Source: an uncultured Spirochaetales bacterium (GTDB lineage: Bacteria; Spirochaetota; Spirochaetia; Sphaerochaetales; Sphaerochaetaceae). From it: a stretch of 17,977 bases of DNA. The stretch is from contig CAMZGJ010000005.1 of assembly GCA_947306375.1 (NCBI GenBank), positions 1-17,977 of the forward strand. Direction: 5' to 3'. The position numbers were made by a program, and so were the translations under genes. This document shows, one piece after another, positions 7,888 to 15,563 of the stretch. The number at the start of each line of letters is the position of its first letter. Position 1 is the first letter of the stretch. The notes under the pieces are model-generated. The model saw only the letters and a list, made by a program, of their open reading frames with translations, ran no database searches and was not told the origin of the DNA.

Positions 7888-9077
7888 CTCAGAACTTTCA
7901 GGAGAATGGGGAAGAGGGCAACGGTGCCCAGCATGCTTCCGAACGTTGTTGTGAACAGCAGCATGAAGGCGTGCAGGATTCTGTTTTTATACCACATTCT
8001 GAAGTGGGCAATGTCATCCGTCATGTTTTCAAAATCCTTTACCGTGGGCTTTCTGAGGTCACTTTCCACAATTGCGGAAACAATGCCTATGCCCAGAATT
8101 GGGGACATGACGGATATGGGTGCCATTACGGCGCAGACCAGCCAGTTGAGCGGATGTGCATTTGAAAGAATTGCAAAGAATGTTGTGCAGGCCGCATTTG
8201 CGCCCACCCAGATGAGGAAGGCCCTCACGCCCTGAGAGAAGCCGTAGTTGATGCAGCTGAATACCACAATGCCAAGAATGAGGACGGGAACAGCATAGGT
8301 CAGAACCTTGCCCCACTTTGAAGCCGGCGGTACGGTATTCAGGTCCTCAATGTCTGCGGAAAGCTCTTTCTTCTCAAGTTTCTCAATGGTCTTCACAATG
8401 CCGGGGGCGTGACCTGCGCCCACAACGGCAACCTTTTTGTGTCCCGGGGCGCTGAGAATGCTTGAGGCAAGGTATCTGTCTCTCTCATCTATAAGAACTT
8501 CCTTGACCGAGGGCAGTTCCTTGGCCATGCTGTTCATCATTTCCTGGAGGGTGTCGCTCTTTTTAAGCTCCTCAAGGTCTTCAGGCTTGAACTCCTCCCT
8601 GTCAAAGACGGCGGAGAGCAGGGTGGCAAGAAGCTTCATCCTGTTTATGAAGGAGCTCTTTCTCCAGGCGCGCTTGAATGTAACGGAAATGTCCCTGTCA
8701 CAGAGGGAGAACGGAATGCCCCTTTCCTGTGCAATCCTGCCGGCGCTGAGAATCTCCTCTCCGGGAGCGGAACCAGTCTGAACCCCCATCTTCTTCTGGA
8801 AGGAGGCAAGGGCGGTGTTGGCAAGAACCAGAAAGGCCTTTCCTTCCTTGAACACCTTTTTAAGGTCCATGGCCGAGTAGTCTTTGGCCTTTGTCTTGCT
8901 GTCAAAGCGTCCGCGGTCCAGCTCAAGGCACACGCGGTCCGGCTGAACGGTGTCTATTACCTGTTCAACCTCCTCAACGCTGTTCAGTGACACGTGGGCG
9001 GTGCCTACAAGGTAAATCTCATCCCCGTTGTCCAGCGTGATTTTTGTCTGTGTGTCTGTAATATGTTCGGTTCTCAA
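7884..9077 (-). CDS. TraB/PrgY (TIKI-like) family membrane protein
   Basis: A member of the TraB family, which includes the pheromone-processing PrgY of enterococci and is related to the TIKI metalloprotease fold. I chose the TTG at 9077, with GGGGAG about six bases upstream, over the TTG at 9143, which has no ribosome site; this gives 397 residues. The soluble N-terminal domain holds the two paired GxxH motifs, GTAH (25-28) and GAGH (220-223), with LELDRGR (51-57) and RYLA (201-204) between them. These are the expected metal-site residues of the fold. The C-terminal third has about four hydrophobic segments (roughly 259-278, 285-305, 310-336, 370-395), so the protein is membrane-anchored. 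Substrate unknown. It follows pepD by 67 bases and is probably co-transcribed with it. Its stop codon overlaps that of radA. Confidence 0.9.
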   Translation of the reverse strand: MRTEHITDTQTKITLDNGDEIYLVGTAHVSLNSVEEVEQVIDTVQPDRVCLELDRGRFDSKTKAKDYSAMDLKKVFKEGKAFLVLANTALASFQKKMGVQTGSAPGEEILSAGRIAQERGIPFSLCDRDISVTFKRAWRKSSFINRMKLLATLLSAVFDREEFKPEDLEELKKSDTLQEMMNSMAKELPSVKEVLIDERDRYLASSILSAPGHKKVAVVGAGHAPGIVKTIEKLEKKELSADIEDLNTVPPASKWGKVLTYAVPVLILGIVVFSCINYGFSQGVRAFLIWVGANAACTTFFAILSNAHPLNWLVCAVMAPISVMSPILGIGIVSAIVESDLRKPTVKDFENMTDDIAHFRMWYKNRILHAFMLLFTTTFGSMLGTVALFPILLKVLS

Positions 9078-9144
9078 GACCTTCTCCCCGTTGTTTTCTC
9101 TGTCAACTATATCTTTTATAGTTGCTCTGAGGCAACAGGGCAAC

Positions 9145-10590
9145 TCAGCGGATTATTGACAGAAGATGTTTCACAAAGTCATAGATCCTTGCGGCGGAAG
9201 CCAGGGACAGATGCTCGTTGGTGGAGTGCACGTCAAAGAGGTCCGGCCCTATGGACACGCTGTCCATGCCCGGGATACGGCTGTTGATAACGCCGCACTC
9301 AAGACCCGCGTGGATAGAGGTAATAACGGCATCCTTCCCCGTCACATCCTTCCAGGCCTTTGCACAGAAGGCGCACAGTGCGGACTCCCTGTCGGGAGCC
9401 CACGACGGATAATCGCCGCCGGTTTTTGTCTCAAAACCGAAGCTCTGCAGAATAAACTCATTCTTCTCAACCTGGGCGGCCTTTGCAAACTCAACAAGGC
9501 TCCTGACACTTATCTCAACGTTCAGGCAGTTGTCCTTTGTCCTGACAATTGCAAGGTTCTGGGAAGTCTCAACCACTCCCTCAACGGCCTTGCTCACTGA
9601 GACAACGCCGTGCGGAGTGCAGAACAGAGCACGGGCAATCTTCTTTGAGTCATCGGCGGAGAAGGCTTTCTCCGGCTTTTTCAGGCTGGCGTTGTGGTGT
9701 GAGCAGTAGTGGTCATTGACCATGCCGGGGTCCTCAACGGAGTAAAGTGCCTTTGCCCGTTCAAAAGCGTTGAGAATAAGGTGCATGGAGGCCTTTTTGG
9801 ACGCGGAGGGGAGGCAGATGACGCAGTGTGCCTCGGAGGGGATGACGTTTCTTCTTGTTCCGCCCTCAAACGTGCTGAGCATGAAGGGTCTGTTTTCCTT
9901 TTCAAGGGCGCAGAGCATGAGGCTCAGAATCTTGATTGCGTTTGCTCTTTGCCTGTGGATCTCTCCGCCGCTGTGACCGCCTTTGAGGCCGCCCACCTTT
10001 ATGAACACCGGCTCCCAGTCCTCCGGGACGCTCTGAAGCTCTGCGCTGAAGGAGCCTTCCACATCCGTGCCGCCTGCACAGCCTATGTAGATAATGCCTT
10101 CCTCCTCGCTGTCCAGATTTATCATCCTGCGGCTGTGGATCTTATCCGCATCAAGCCCGAAGGCTCCGAACATGCCCGTCTCCTCGGAGAAGGTGAACAG
10201 CGCCTCAAGTTTTCCGTGCTGTGCTTCCGGATCCGTGAACAGGGCCATTATCATTGCAAGGGCAATTCCGTTGTCGGCGCCCAGGCTTGTTTCTTTTGCA
10301 TAGAGAAAGCCGTCCTTCTCAACGGTTTCAATGGGATCCGTGAGAAAGTTGTGGCTGCTTCCCGGTTTTTTGACGCAGACCATGTCCATGTGCCCCTGAA
10401 GGCAGACCGGGGGAACGTTCTCAAAGCCCTTTGTGGCTTCCCTGTAGACAATGACGTTTCCGGCTTTGTCCGTTATTGCGTCAAATTTGTTATCTTTTGC
10501 CCAGGAAAGGAGAAAGCTCCTTATTCCGTCCTCATTTCCGGACTCTCTGGGAATTGAGCATATCTGTTTGAAATAATTTAAAGTGTCCAT
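9145..10590 (-). CDS. pepD: Aminoacyl-histidine dipeptidase (PepD, Xaa-His dipeptidase), M20 family
   Basis: This is a cytoplasmic dizinc peptidase that removes residues from dipeptides such as Xaa-His, feeding amino-acid scavenging. The 481-residue length fits PepD exactly. M20 metal and catalytic residues are in order: H67 and D69 in QGHMDMV, the bridging D106 in LGADNGIA, the acid/base E136 with E137 in SEETGM, D160 in NLDSEEEG, and the final His near 460 in STNEHLS. The long insert between the metal-site halves is the lid/dimerisation domain typical of the PepD type. A G-rich stretch seven bases before the ATG serves as ribosome site. It is divergent from the glycosidase-like gene and upstream of the TraB-family gene on the same strand. 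I could not assign a confident promoter. Confidence 0.94.
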   Translation of the reverse strand: MDTLNYFKQICSIPRESGNEDGIRSFLLSWAKDNKFDAITDKAGNVIVYREATKGFENVPPVCLQGHMDMVCVKKPGSSHNFLTDPIETVEKDGFLYAKETSLGADNGIALAMIMALFTDPEAQHGKLEALFTFSEETGMFGAFGLDADKIHSRRMINLDSEEEGIIYIGCAGGTDVEGSFSAELQSVPEDWEPVFIKVGGLKGGHSGGEIHRQRANAIKILSLMLCALEKENRPFMLSTFEGGTRRNVIPSEAHCVICLPSASKKASMHLILNAFERAKALYSVEDPGMVNDHYCSHHNASLKKPEKAFSADDSKKIARALFCTPHGVVSVSKAVEGVVETSQNLAIVRTKDNCLNVEISVRSLVEFAKAAQVEKNEFILQSFGFETKTGGDYPSWAPDRESALCAFCAKAWKDVTGKDAVITSIHAGLECGVINSRIPGMDSVSIGPDLFDVHSTNEHLSLASAARIYDFVKHLLSIIR

Positions 10591-10642
10591 TATACTACCC
10601 CCGTTTCATTATTTCCCAAGTCAGTTTAACACGGAAAAATAA

Positions 10643-10677
10643 AAATATTTAAATAAAGTGCACTCATGAAATATTTT
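10643..10677. promoter_or_regulatory. AT-rich palindromic elements in the divergent pepD/glycosidase-like promoter region
   Basis: Two copies of the palindrome AAATATTT (10643-10650 and 10669-10676) lie 26 bases apart, start to start. They flank an eight-base palindrome, AGTGCACT (10657-10664). They sit just upstream of an extended -10 box for the plus-strand gene. Regulatory use is an inference from position and symmetry only, and AT-rich DNA can give such patterns by chance. Confidence 0.3.
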
Positions 10678-10678
10678 G

Positions 10679-10687
10679 TGTTATACT
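10679..10687 (+). promoter_or_regulatory. Predicted extended -10 promoter of the glycosidase-like gene
   Basis: TGTTATACT fits the extended -10 form (TG, one base, TATACT; five of six bases of TATAAT). The -35 region at the usual distance is poor, as is common for extended -10 promoters. It would give a leader of about 60 bases before the TTG start. Confidence 0.4.
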
Positions 10688-10754
10688 GTAGTCTACCTAA
10701 GAATCGATATTTGATTATTGTCAATAAAAGACAGGTTTACAAGGGGCAAACAAA

Positions 10755-12179
10755 TTGAATCGTGATCCGATACCTTCAATACTTTTCTACGACCGGGACT
10801 TCGTTGATCTCTACGATCGTTCATGGGTCTGGATTGAGGAACATTGGAAGCCCGGAACGGAAGAAAACGGCATAAAGGGGAACTATGTTTCCTCTGAAAA
10901 CCAGAAAACCATAAATCTTTACAACTGCTGTCTTTCATCTCTTTTTCTGAACTACAGCAACCAGGTGTACTCTCCTTTTGAGCAGATAGATTTTTTCTAT
11001 TCAAAGCAGGAGGAGAGCGGAGCCATAAGAACAGAATACAGCCTTGAGAACGGACAGAGCGTCCTTTCTCCGGACAACCCGGAAGGTCTTTCCCTTCCTC
11101 TTCTTGCCTACGTGGAGTACTTCTTCTACCACAAGATTGGCAACAAGAAGAGGCTCAAGGAGGTTGTGCCCTTCCTGGAGAATTACTTCGAGTGGCTCAG
11201 AACATCCTTCATTAAAGAGAACGGACTCTTCTCAGTTCCCGTTCCGGCATGTCTTTCCGGCAATATTCCCAGGGAGAGAACCGTCTACCCCGTGGACTTC
11301 AACGCGGCCGTTGCGGTGAACGCTCTTTACTTCTCTTATATAGGAGACATCCTCAATGACCAGGAGCTGAGCTTCAAGTACAAGAGGCTTTACTTTGCAC
11401 TCAAGACAAGGATGAACAACCTCATGTGGGATCCCGATTCCGGTTTCTACTATGACCTGGATGAGAACGAGCAGCGCATTCCGCTCAAGCTCATCTCCTC
11501 ATACTGGACCATGCTGGCAGAGATTCCCAATGATGAAAAGGCCATGAGCCTTGTGGCCCACCTCAAGGACCCCGGAGTCTTCGGCTCCGAGAACCCGTTC
11601 CCAAGCGTAAGCCTGGACAGTCCCTGTTTCTCTGAAAACGTAAAAGGTTACTGCGGCGCGGTTCTTCCGTCCAACATCTACATTGTGGTCAAGGGCCTTG
11701 AGAAGTACGGAGAGTACGTTTTTGCAAGAGAGTGCGTCATAAGACACATCTACTTCATGCTGGACACCCTCCAGCCGGATGAGAACGTAACCGGAGACGT
11801 CTGGGAAGCTTATCTTCCCACAAGAGAGGGCGTTCCCGCCGCCGTTGAGGGGCAGGACTTCCCGCGCAGAAGGTTCCTTCCGCAAGTCTGTCTGGTCACA
11901 ATAGCCCTCATGGTGGAGGACGTTGTGGGCCTTGATGTCTCTCTTCCCAGGAAGACGGTCTACTGGACCGTTCCCAGCCTGGAGGAGATGGGCATTGAGA
12001 AGCTCTCCCTCAAGAGGAACCTCATAACCATCATAAGCAACAAGAACGCACGCGGCTGGGAGATAAGGCTGGAAAGTGAGAAGCTCTATTATTTCACAAT
12101 TGAGATAATAGACGAGGACAAGAAAAAGACACTTCCCATACCCAGCGGCAAGTGCTCCATGCTCATAGACAAGCTCTGA
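10755..12179 (+). CDS. GH63/trehalase-like (MGH1-type) glycosidase homologue, active-site motifs degenerate
   Basis: This 474-residue protein has the look of the six-hairpin (alpha/alpha)6 glycosidase group that includes GH37 and GH63. The clearest family traces are [14 protein letters not shown] (about 180-193), YWTMLAEIP (250-258), FPSVSLDSP (282-290) and a following Tyr/Gly segment. The parts that should carry activity look altered. The usual SGxDNSPR region reads LSGNIPRER (168-175). The usual YWRGPxW reads YCGAVLP (299-305). The C-terminal FxWTAA region reads [16 protein letters not shown] infer a divergent or inactive enzyme; a sugar-binding or regulatory role is possible but not shown. 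The TTG start at 10755 is supported by AAGGGG eight bases upstream. There is no signal peptide. The stop shares one base with the next gene's ATG. Confidence 0.7.
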   Translation: MNRDPIPSILFYDRDFVDLYDRSWVWIEEHWKPGTEENGIKGNYVSSENQKTINLYNCCLSSLFLNYSNQVYSPFEQIDFFYSKQEESGAIRTEYSLENGQSVLSPDNPEGLSLPLLAYVEYFFYHKIGNKKRLKEVVPFLENYFEWLRTSFIKENGLFSVPVPACLSGNIPRERTVYPVDFNAAVAVNALYFSYIGDILNDQELSFKYKRLYFALKTRMNNLMWDPDSGFYYDLDENEQRIPLKLISSYWTMLAEIPNDEKAMSLVAHLKDPGVFGSENPFPSVSLDSPCFSENVKGYCGAVLPSNIYIVVKGLEKYGEYVFARECVIRHIYFMLDTLQPDENVTGDVWEAYLPTREGVPAAVEGQDFPRRRFLPQVCLVTIALMVEDVVGLDVSLPRKTVYWTVPSLEEMGIEKLSLKRNLITIISNKNARGWEIRLESEKLYYFTIEIIDEDKKKTLPIPSGKCSMLIDKL

Positions 12180-12922
12180 TGATTTTCTTTTTTCCCTTCG
12201 GAGGAGGCGGCTTCGGCGGTTTCTTCTTTATTCTGTTCCTTCTCTTACTGTCCGTAAGGGTCTTCACAAACCTCTTCCGCGGCAGTGCCGGCAGCAGCGC
12301 CTACACCCCGGGCAACCGCGCCTTCTTTGACGGAACCTTCTCCATGCTTGCCAAACTGGCAACGGCGGACGGAAACCTCTCGGACGCAGCGCGCGAAAGG
12401 ATAAACCGCTTCATGGTCTATGACCTCAGACTTGACGGCACAAGCTACGAGTACGCCCGCAGCGTGTTCAATGCAGCCCTTTCCGGCGGCGATACCTTCC
12501 AGACCCACGCGGACCGCTTTTACGCAGCCTTTGCCGGCAACGCCGGAATCTTCCAGCTGGTCATGGACATGTTCTACAGCGTTGCCGCCGTGGACGGCCG
12601 CATTTCCAAAAGGGAAGAGGAGATGCTTTCCTACGCCGCAAGACGCTTCTCAATCCCGGACCAGGTAATAGAGGCTCTCAGGCGCAAATACGGTCTCTAC
12701 GGAAAAACCACATCCTCCGCCTATGCCGTTCTGGGCCTTGATGAGAATGCAACCGAGGCGGAGATAAAGAAGGCCTACAGGCGCCTTATTCTTGAGTACC
12801 ATCCGGACACCGTTGCCCAGAAAAAAGGCGCCGGAGATGAGTTCAAACAGTACGCCACAAAGAAATTTGTGGAGATACAGCAGGCCTATGAGGAAATCTG
12901 CCGTTTACGCGGTATAAAGTAG
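12179..12922 (+). CDS. Membrane-anchored TerB/J-domain co-chaperone (DjlA-like)
   Basis: A DjlA-type protein that would recruit DnaK to the inner membrane and stimulate its ATPase. The ATG at 12179 overlaps the upstream stop by one base (TGATG), so translation is coupled, and little Shine-Dalgarno sequence is seen. The 247 residues contain a glycine-rich transmembrane segment (about 5-28). A TerB-like helical domain follows (about 52-172; two acidic repeats, [14 protein letters not shown] and [14 protein letters not shown]). A C-terminal J domain (about 180-247) carries the catalytic HPD at 208-210. The order TM, TerB, J matches E. coli DjlA, but identity is only recognisable at domain level, so I give no symbol. 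Coupling with the glycosidase-like gene suggests related expression, not necessarily a shared pathway. Confidence 0.88.
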   Translation: MIFFFPFGGGGFGGFFFILFLLLLSVRVFTNLFRGSAGSSAYTPGNRAFFDGTFSMLAKLATADGNLSDAARERINRFMVYDLRLDGTSYEYARSVFNAALSGGDTFQTHADRFYAAFAGNAGIFQLVMDMFYSVAAVDGRISKREEEMLSYAARRFSIPDQVIEALRRKYGLYGKTTSSAYAVLGLDENATEAEIKKAYRRLILEYHPDTVAQKKGAGDEFKQYATKKFVEIQQAYEEICRLRGIK

Positions 12923-12957
12923 ACCTAAAGGCCAAAAGCGGTTATCATTTCCATATG
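12920..12957 (+). promoter_or_regulatory. Predicted dnaX promoter giving a leaderless start
   Basis: TAGACC (12920-12925; four of six bases of TTGACA) and TATCAT (12943-12948; five of six of TATAAT) are separated by 17 bases. The dnaX ATG lies six bases after the -10 box, where transcription should begin. There is no Shine-Dalgarno sequence in the 20 bases before the ATG. The spacing is the same as at parA. Confidence 0.45.
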
Positions 12958-14655
12958 AGTTTTGAAGTAACTGCAACCAGAAGAAGACCTCAGAATTTTG
13001 ACAGTCTTGAAGGACAGGACTTTGTAGTCTCAACACTGAAAAATTCAATTGCACAGGGCAGGATTGCACATGCCTATCTTTTCAGCGGCCCCCGGGGCGT
13101 GGGAAAGACATCCAGTGCAAGGCTTCTGGCAAAGGCTCTTAACTGCGTCAACGGACCCACCGCAGAGCCCTGCGGAGTCTGTGACAACTGCAGAGGCATT
13201 GCCGCTGGCAGCAGTCTGGATGTAATTGAGATAGACGGCGCCAGCAACACCGGCGTAAATGACGTGCGTGCAATCAAGGAGGAGGTTCTGTTTCCTCCCA
13301 CGTCCTCCCGCTACAAAATCTACATAATAGATGAGGTGCACATGCTCTCCCAGAGCGCCTTCAATGCTCTTTTAAAGACCATTGAGGAGCCGCCGGAGTA
13401 CGTGGTCTTCATATTTGCCACCACTGAAACCCAGAAGGTTCCGGCCACAGTGCGCAGCCGCTGCCAGCAGTTCAACTTCCAGCTCATCCCTACGGAGACT
13501 ATAATCCGTCTTCTGCGTGAGGCTGCAACGGAAAGCGGCATTCAAGCGGACGAGGAAGCGCTTTTCTGGATTGCCAGGGAGTCCACCGGCTCCATGAGAG
13601 ACGCCTACACCCTGTTTGACCAGGTTGTCTCCTTCTCGGACGGACACATAACCATGGATGTAATCCGTGACAAGCTTGGCCTTGCCGGAACAGACGTCCT
13701 GAACAACATAATGACATGCGTTCTTGCCTCTGACCGTGAGGGAGCAGCAAGCCTCCTGAGGAACCTTATTTCAGGCGGTGTGAGCGTAGAGCATATCATC
13801 AAGGACTTTACGGACTACTTCAGGAATCTTCTGTTCATAAAGGAGGGAATCCGCAACCAGAACATTCTGGGAAACAGCATCTCCTCCTATCCAGAAAGCG
13901 TTCTGAACGCCTTCTCCGAAGAGCAGTTTGAGGCAGCCCTGGAGATGTTCCTCAACCTCTACAGGTCCGTCAGGTATTCAATCAACCCGCGTTTTGAGCT
14001 GGAGCTTGCCGTAAGCAGGCTGTTCAGACTCAGATACACATACTCAAACGCCTCGGTCATAGAGCAGCTTGCCAGACTGAAGAACAATCTGATCAACGGA
14101 CAGATAACACCTCTCAACCCGGCCCTTGAGAAAGAACCGGACGTCCAGCCCGCACCAGCTGAGCCAGTTGCGCCTGTTGCTCCTGTTGAGCCAGCAGCGC
14201 CAACTGAGCCAGTTGCGCCAGCTGAACCAGCTGAGCCTGCTGAGATTATCGCTCCGCCTGCGGAGCCGGAGCCAGTACCCGAACCCGTGAAACAACCGGA
14301 GCCGGAGCCCGTGCAGGAGGAGAGATTCTGGACCGCGGAGGAGCTTCAGGGCGTTCTTCCGGACGGGGTGGGGAACGTTGAAAACACCGAAGAAGGCCTT
14401 GTGCTGCAGTTCGGAAGCCGTTTTTACTACACCACCGCCCTCAGAAACAGGGAGGCCGTGACAAACCGCATCCACAGCGTTACGGGTACGGGCCTGCGGG
14501 TAATATTCTCCTTCTCGGAGGAGCTTGAGGACTCCAGACAGGCTCAGATTCAGACGGAGCAGGAGCGCAAACAGGAGGAGCAGAAGGAAAGGCTTGAGAA
14601 GGCAGACCTTTACTCCGACCTCATTTACGCGTTTGAAGGAAGGGAAATAAAATGA
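12955..14655 (+). CDS. dnaX: DNA polymerase III subunits gamma and tau
   Basis: This is the clamp-loader ATPase that also tethers polymerase cores and the DnaB helicase. The 566-residue protein has Walker A GPRGVGKT (45-52), a zinc site made of C64, C73, C76 and C79, the DEVH Walker B (126-129), and the arginine finger in SRC (168-170). Residues 1 to about 365 cover clamp-loader domains I-III. Residues about 395-455 form a proline/alanine/glutamate-rich linker with a DNA-level repeat. The C-terminal part is probably the tau-specific region, ending in a charged coiled-coil-like stretch. I saw no E. coli-type slippery A-run, so a shortened gamma form by that route is not evident. No ribosome site precedes the ATG. 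The stop overlaps the ybaB start. Confidence 0.96.
   Translation: MSFEVTATRRRPQNFDSLEGQDFVVSTLKNSIAQGRIAHAYLFSGPRGVGKTSSARLLAKALNCVNGPTAEPCGVCDNCRGIAAGSSLDVIEIDGASNTGVNDVRAIKEEVLFPPTSSRYKIYIIDEVHMLSQSAFNALLKTIEEPPEYVVFIFATTETQKVPATVRSRCQQFNFQLIPTETIIRLLREAATESGIQADEEALFWIARESTGSMRDAYTLFDQVVSFSDGHITMDVIRDKLGLAGTDVLNNIMTCVLASDREGAASLLRNLISGGVSVEHIIKDFTDYFRNLLFIKEGIRNQNILGNSISSYPESVLNAFSEEQFEAALEMFLNLYRSVRYSINPRFELELAVSRLFRLRYTYSNASVIEQLARLKNNLINGQITPLNPALEKEPDVQPAPAEPVAPVAPVEPAAPTEPVAPAEPAEPAEIIAPPAEPEPVPEPVKQPEPEPVQEERFWTAEELQGVLPDGVGNVENTEEGLVLQFGSRFYYTTALRNREAVTNRIHSVTGTGLRVIFSFSEELEDSRQAQIQTEQERKQEEQKERLEKADLYSDLIYAFEGREIK
14140..14310 (+). repeat. Pro/Ala/Glu-rich repeat tract in dnaX
   Basis: Short codon repeats encode AEPVAP, VEPAAP, TEPVAP and AEPAEP units. 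The 16 bases CTGAGCCAGTTGCGCC occur at 14159-14174 and again at 14204-14219, exactly 45 bases (15 codons) apart. The tract would form a flexible linker between the clamp-loader part and the tau tail and may vary in length between strains. Confidence 0.75.
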
Positions 14656-14957
14656 TGAATCCTCTTGAAATGCTTAAGGATATCCAGAATCTGCAGGCCA
14701 AGGCGGAGGAAGTCAAGGGCCGCCTTGCCCAGATAAAGTGCACCGGCTATGCCATGGGCAACATGATAGAAGTTGTGGCAACCGGAGATCTGAAGGTTGA
14801 AAGCATAAAGATAGACCCTTCCATAGTGAAGGAAGGACAGGAATCCATGCTTGAGGTGCTGGTGGCATCTGCAGTAAATAATGCATTTGAGCTGGTCAGA
14901 GAACGGATTTCCGATGAGATGAGACAGGTTGGAGGCCGATACGGACTGTCTGTATGA
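14652..14957 (+). CDS. ybaB: YbaB/EbfC family nucleoid-associated protein
   Basis: A small DNA-binding protein of the YbaB/EbfC family that shapes the nucleoid and is commonly found with dnaX and recR. The 101-residue length is typical. The N-terminal helix (MLKDIQNLQAKAEEVKGRLAQ) is amphipathic, as in the dimeric tweezer fold, and is followed by the family pattern of beta strands around GDLKVESIKIDP. The start overlaps the dnaX stop by three bases, with AGGG seven bases upstream. A second in-frame ATG directly follows and could serve instead. The stop overlaps recR as ATGA, so all three are translated together. Confidence 0.93.
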   Translation: MMNPLEMLKDIQNLQAKAEEVKGRLAQIKCTGYAMGNMIEVVATGDLKVESIKIDPSIVKEGQESMLEVLVASAVNNAFELVRERISDEMRQVGGRYGLSV

Positions 14958-15544
14958 CCGCAATTGACAACCTTGCAAAAACACTTTCCAAGCTCCCCGG
15001 CGTGGGCCCCAAGAGCGCAGCAAGAATTGCGTTTCATCTGGTGCGCACTCCGTCGGAATACAACGCCCTTCTTGCTCAGAACATAGCAGAGATTAAGGAC
15101 AAGGTAAGACCCTGCAGCATCTGCGGCTCTTACACCGAGACGGACCCCTGTCCCGTGTGCACGGACCCCGGCAGGGACAGAACGGTGCTCTGCATAGTGG
15201 AGCAGCCCCAGGACGTGATAACAATCCAGAATTCTGGAGCCTACAACGGCCTTTTCCACGTGCTGGGAGGTGCAATCAATCCGCTCAACTCCGTGGGACC
15301 GGAAGACCTGGATTTTGCCGGCCTTGTGAAGAGAATAGAGGGCGGGGATTTTTCTGAAATAATAATTGCAACAAACCCCACCGAAGAGGGAGACACAACT
15401 GCCCTTTATATAAGACATATGCTTAAAGACTATCCCGGACTCAGCCTTTCCAGGCTTGCAGCGGGCCTTCCCATAGGGGGAGACCTGGAATTTGCAGACC
15501 GGAGCACGCTTGTGCGTTCCCTCAGGGGAAGGGTCAGGTACTGA
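14954..15544 (+). CDS. recR: Recombination mediator protein RecR
   Basis: RecR acts with RecF or RecO to load RecA at gaps and stalled forks. The 196-residue length is standard. It has an N-terminal helix-hairpin-helix (LSKLPGVGPKSAARIAF, 11-27), a C4 zinc finger with C54, C57, C66 and C69, and a TOPRIM domain starting at LCIVEQPQD (79-87), containing E83. FHVLGGAINPLNSVGPEDL and ATNPTEEGDTTALYI follow the family pattern closely. It overlaps ybaB by four bases and precedes the PAP2 gene by 19 bases, with AGAGG in the gap, so the operon continues. Confidence 0.97.
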   Translation: MTAIDNLAKTLSKLPGVGPKSAARIAFHLVRTPSEYNALLAQNIAEIKDKVRPCSICGSYTETDPCPVCTDPGRDRTVLCIVEQPQDVITIQNSGAYNGLFHVLGGAINPLNSVGPEDLDFAGLVKRIEGGDFSEIIIATNPTEEGDTTALYIRHMLKDYPGLSLSRLAAGLPIGGDLEFADRSTLVRSLRGRVRY

Positions 15545-15563
15545 AAAGAAACAGAGGTTGATA

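Noticed and set aside
9078..9144. Terminator or small gene between pepD and the TraB-family gene.
   Set aside because: Only short competing five-base inverted repeats (GTTGC/GCAAC, CTGAG/CTCAG) without a T-run are present, so read-through is more likely.
10134..10150. Two DnaA-box-like sequences (TGTGGATCT and TTATCCGCA) in opposite orientation.
   Set aside because: They match the consensus at seven and eight of nine bases, lie inside the conserved pepD coding sequence, and there is no AT-rich unwinding region or cluster of further boxes.
9709..10557. Plus-strand open frame of 282 codons within pepD.
   Set aside because: It is antisense to pepD, whose metal-binding motifs are all present; no ribosome site or domain supports it.
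12955..14655. Programmed frameshift producing a short gamma form of DnaX.
   Set aside because: I found no A-AAA-AAG-type slippery run with a following hairpin at a suitable place; the short A-runs present are in conserved coding positions.
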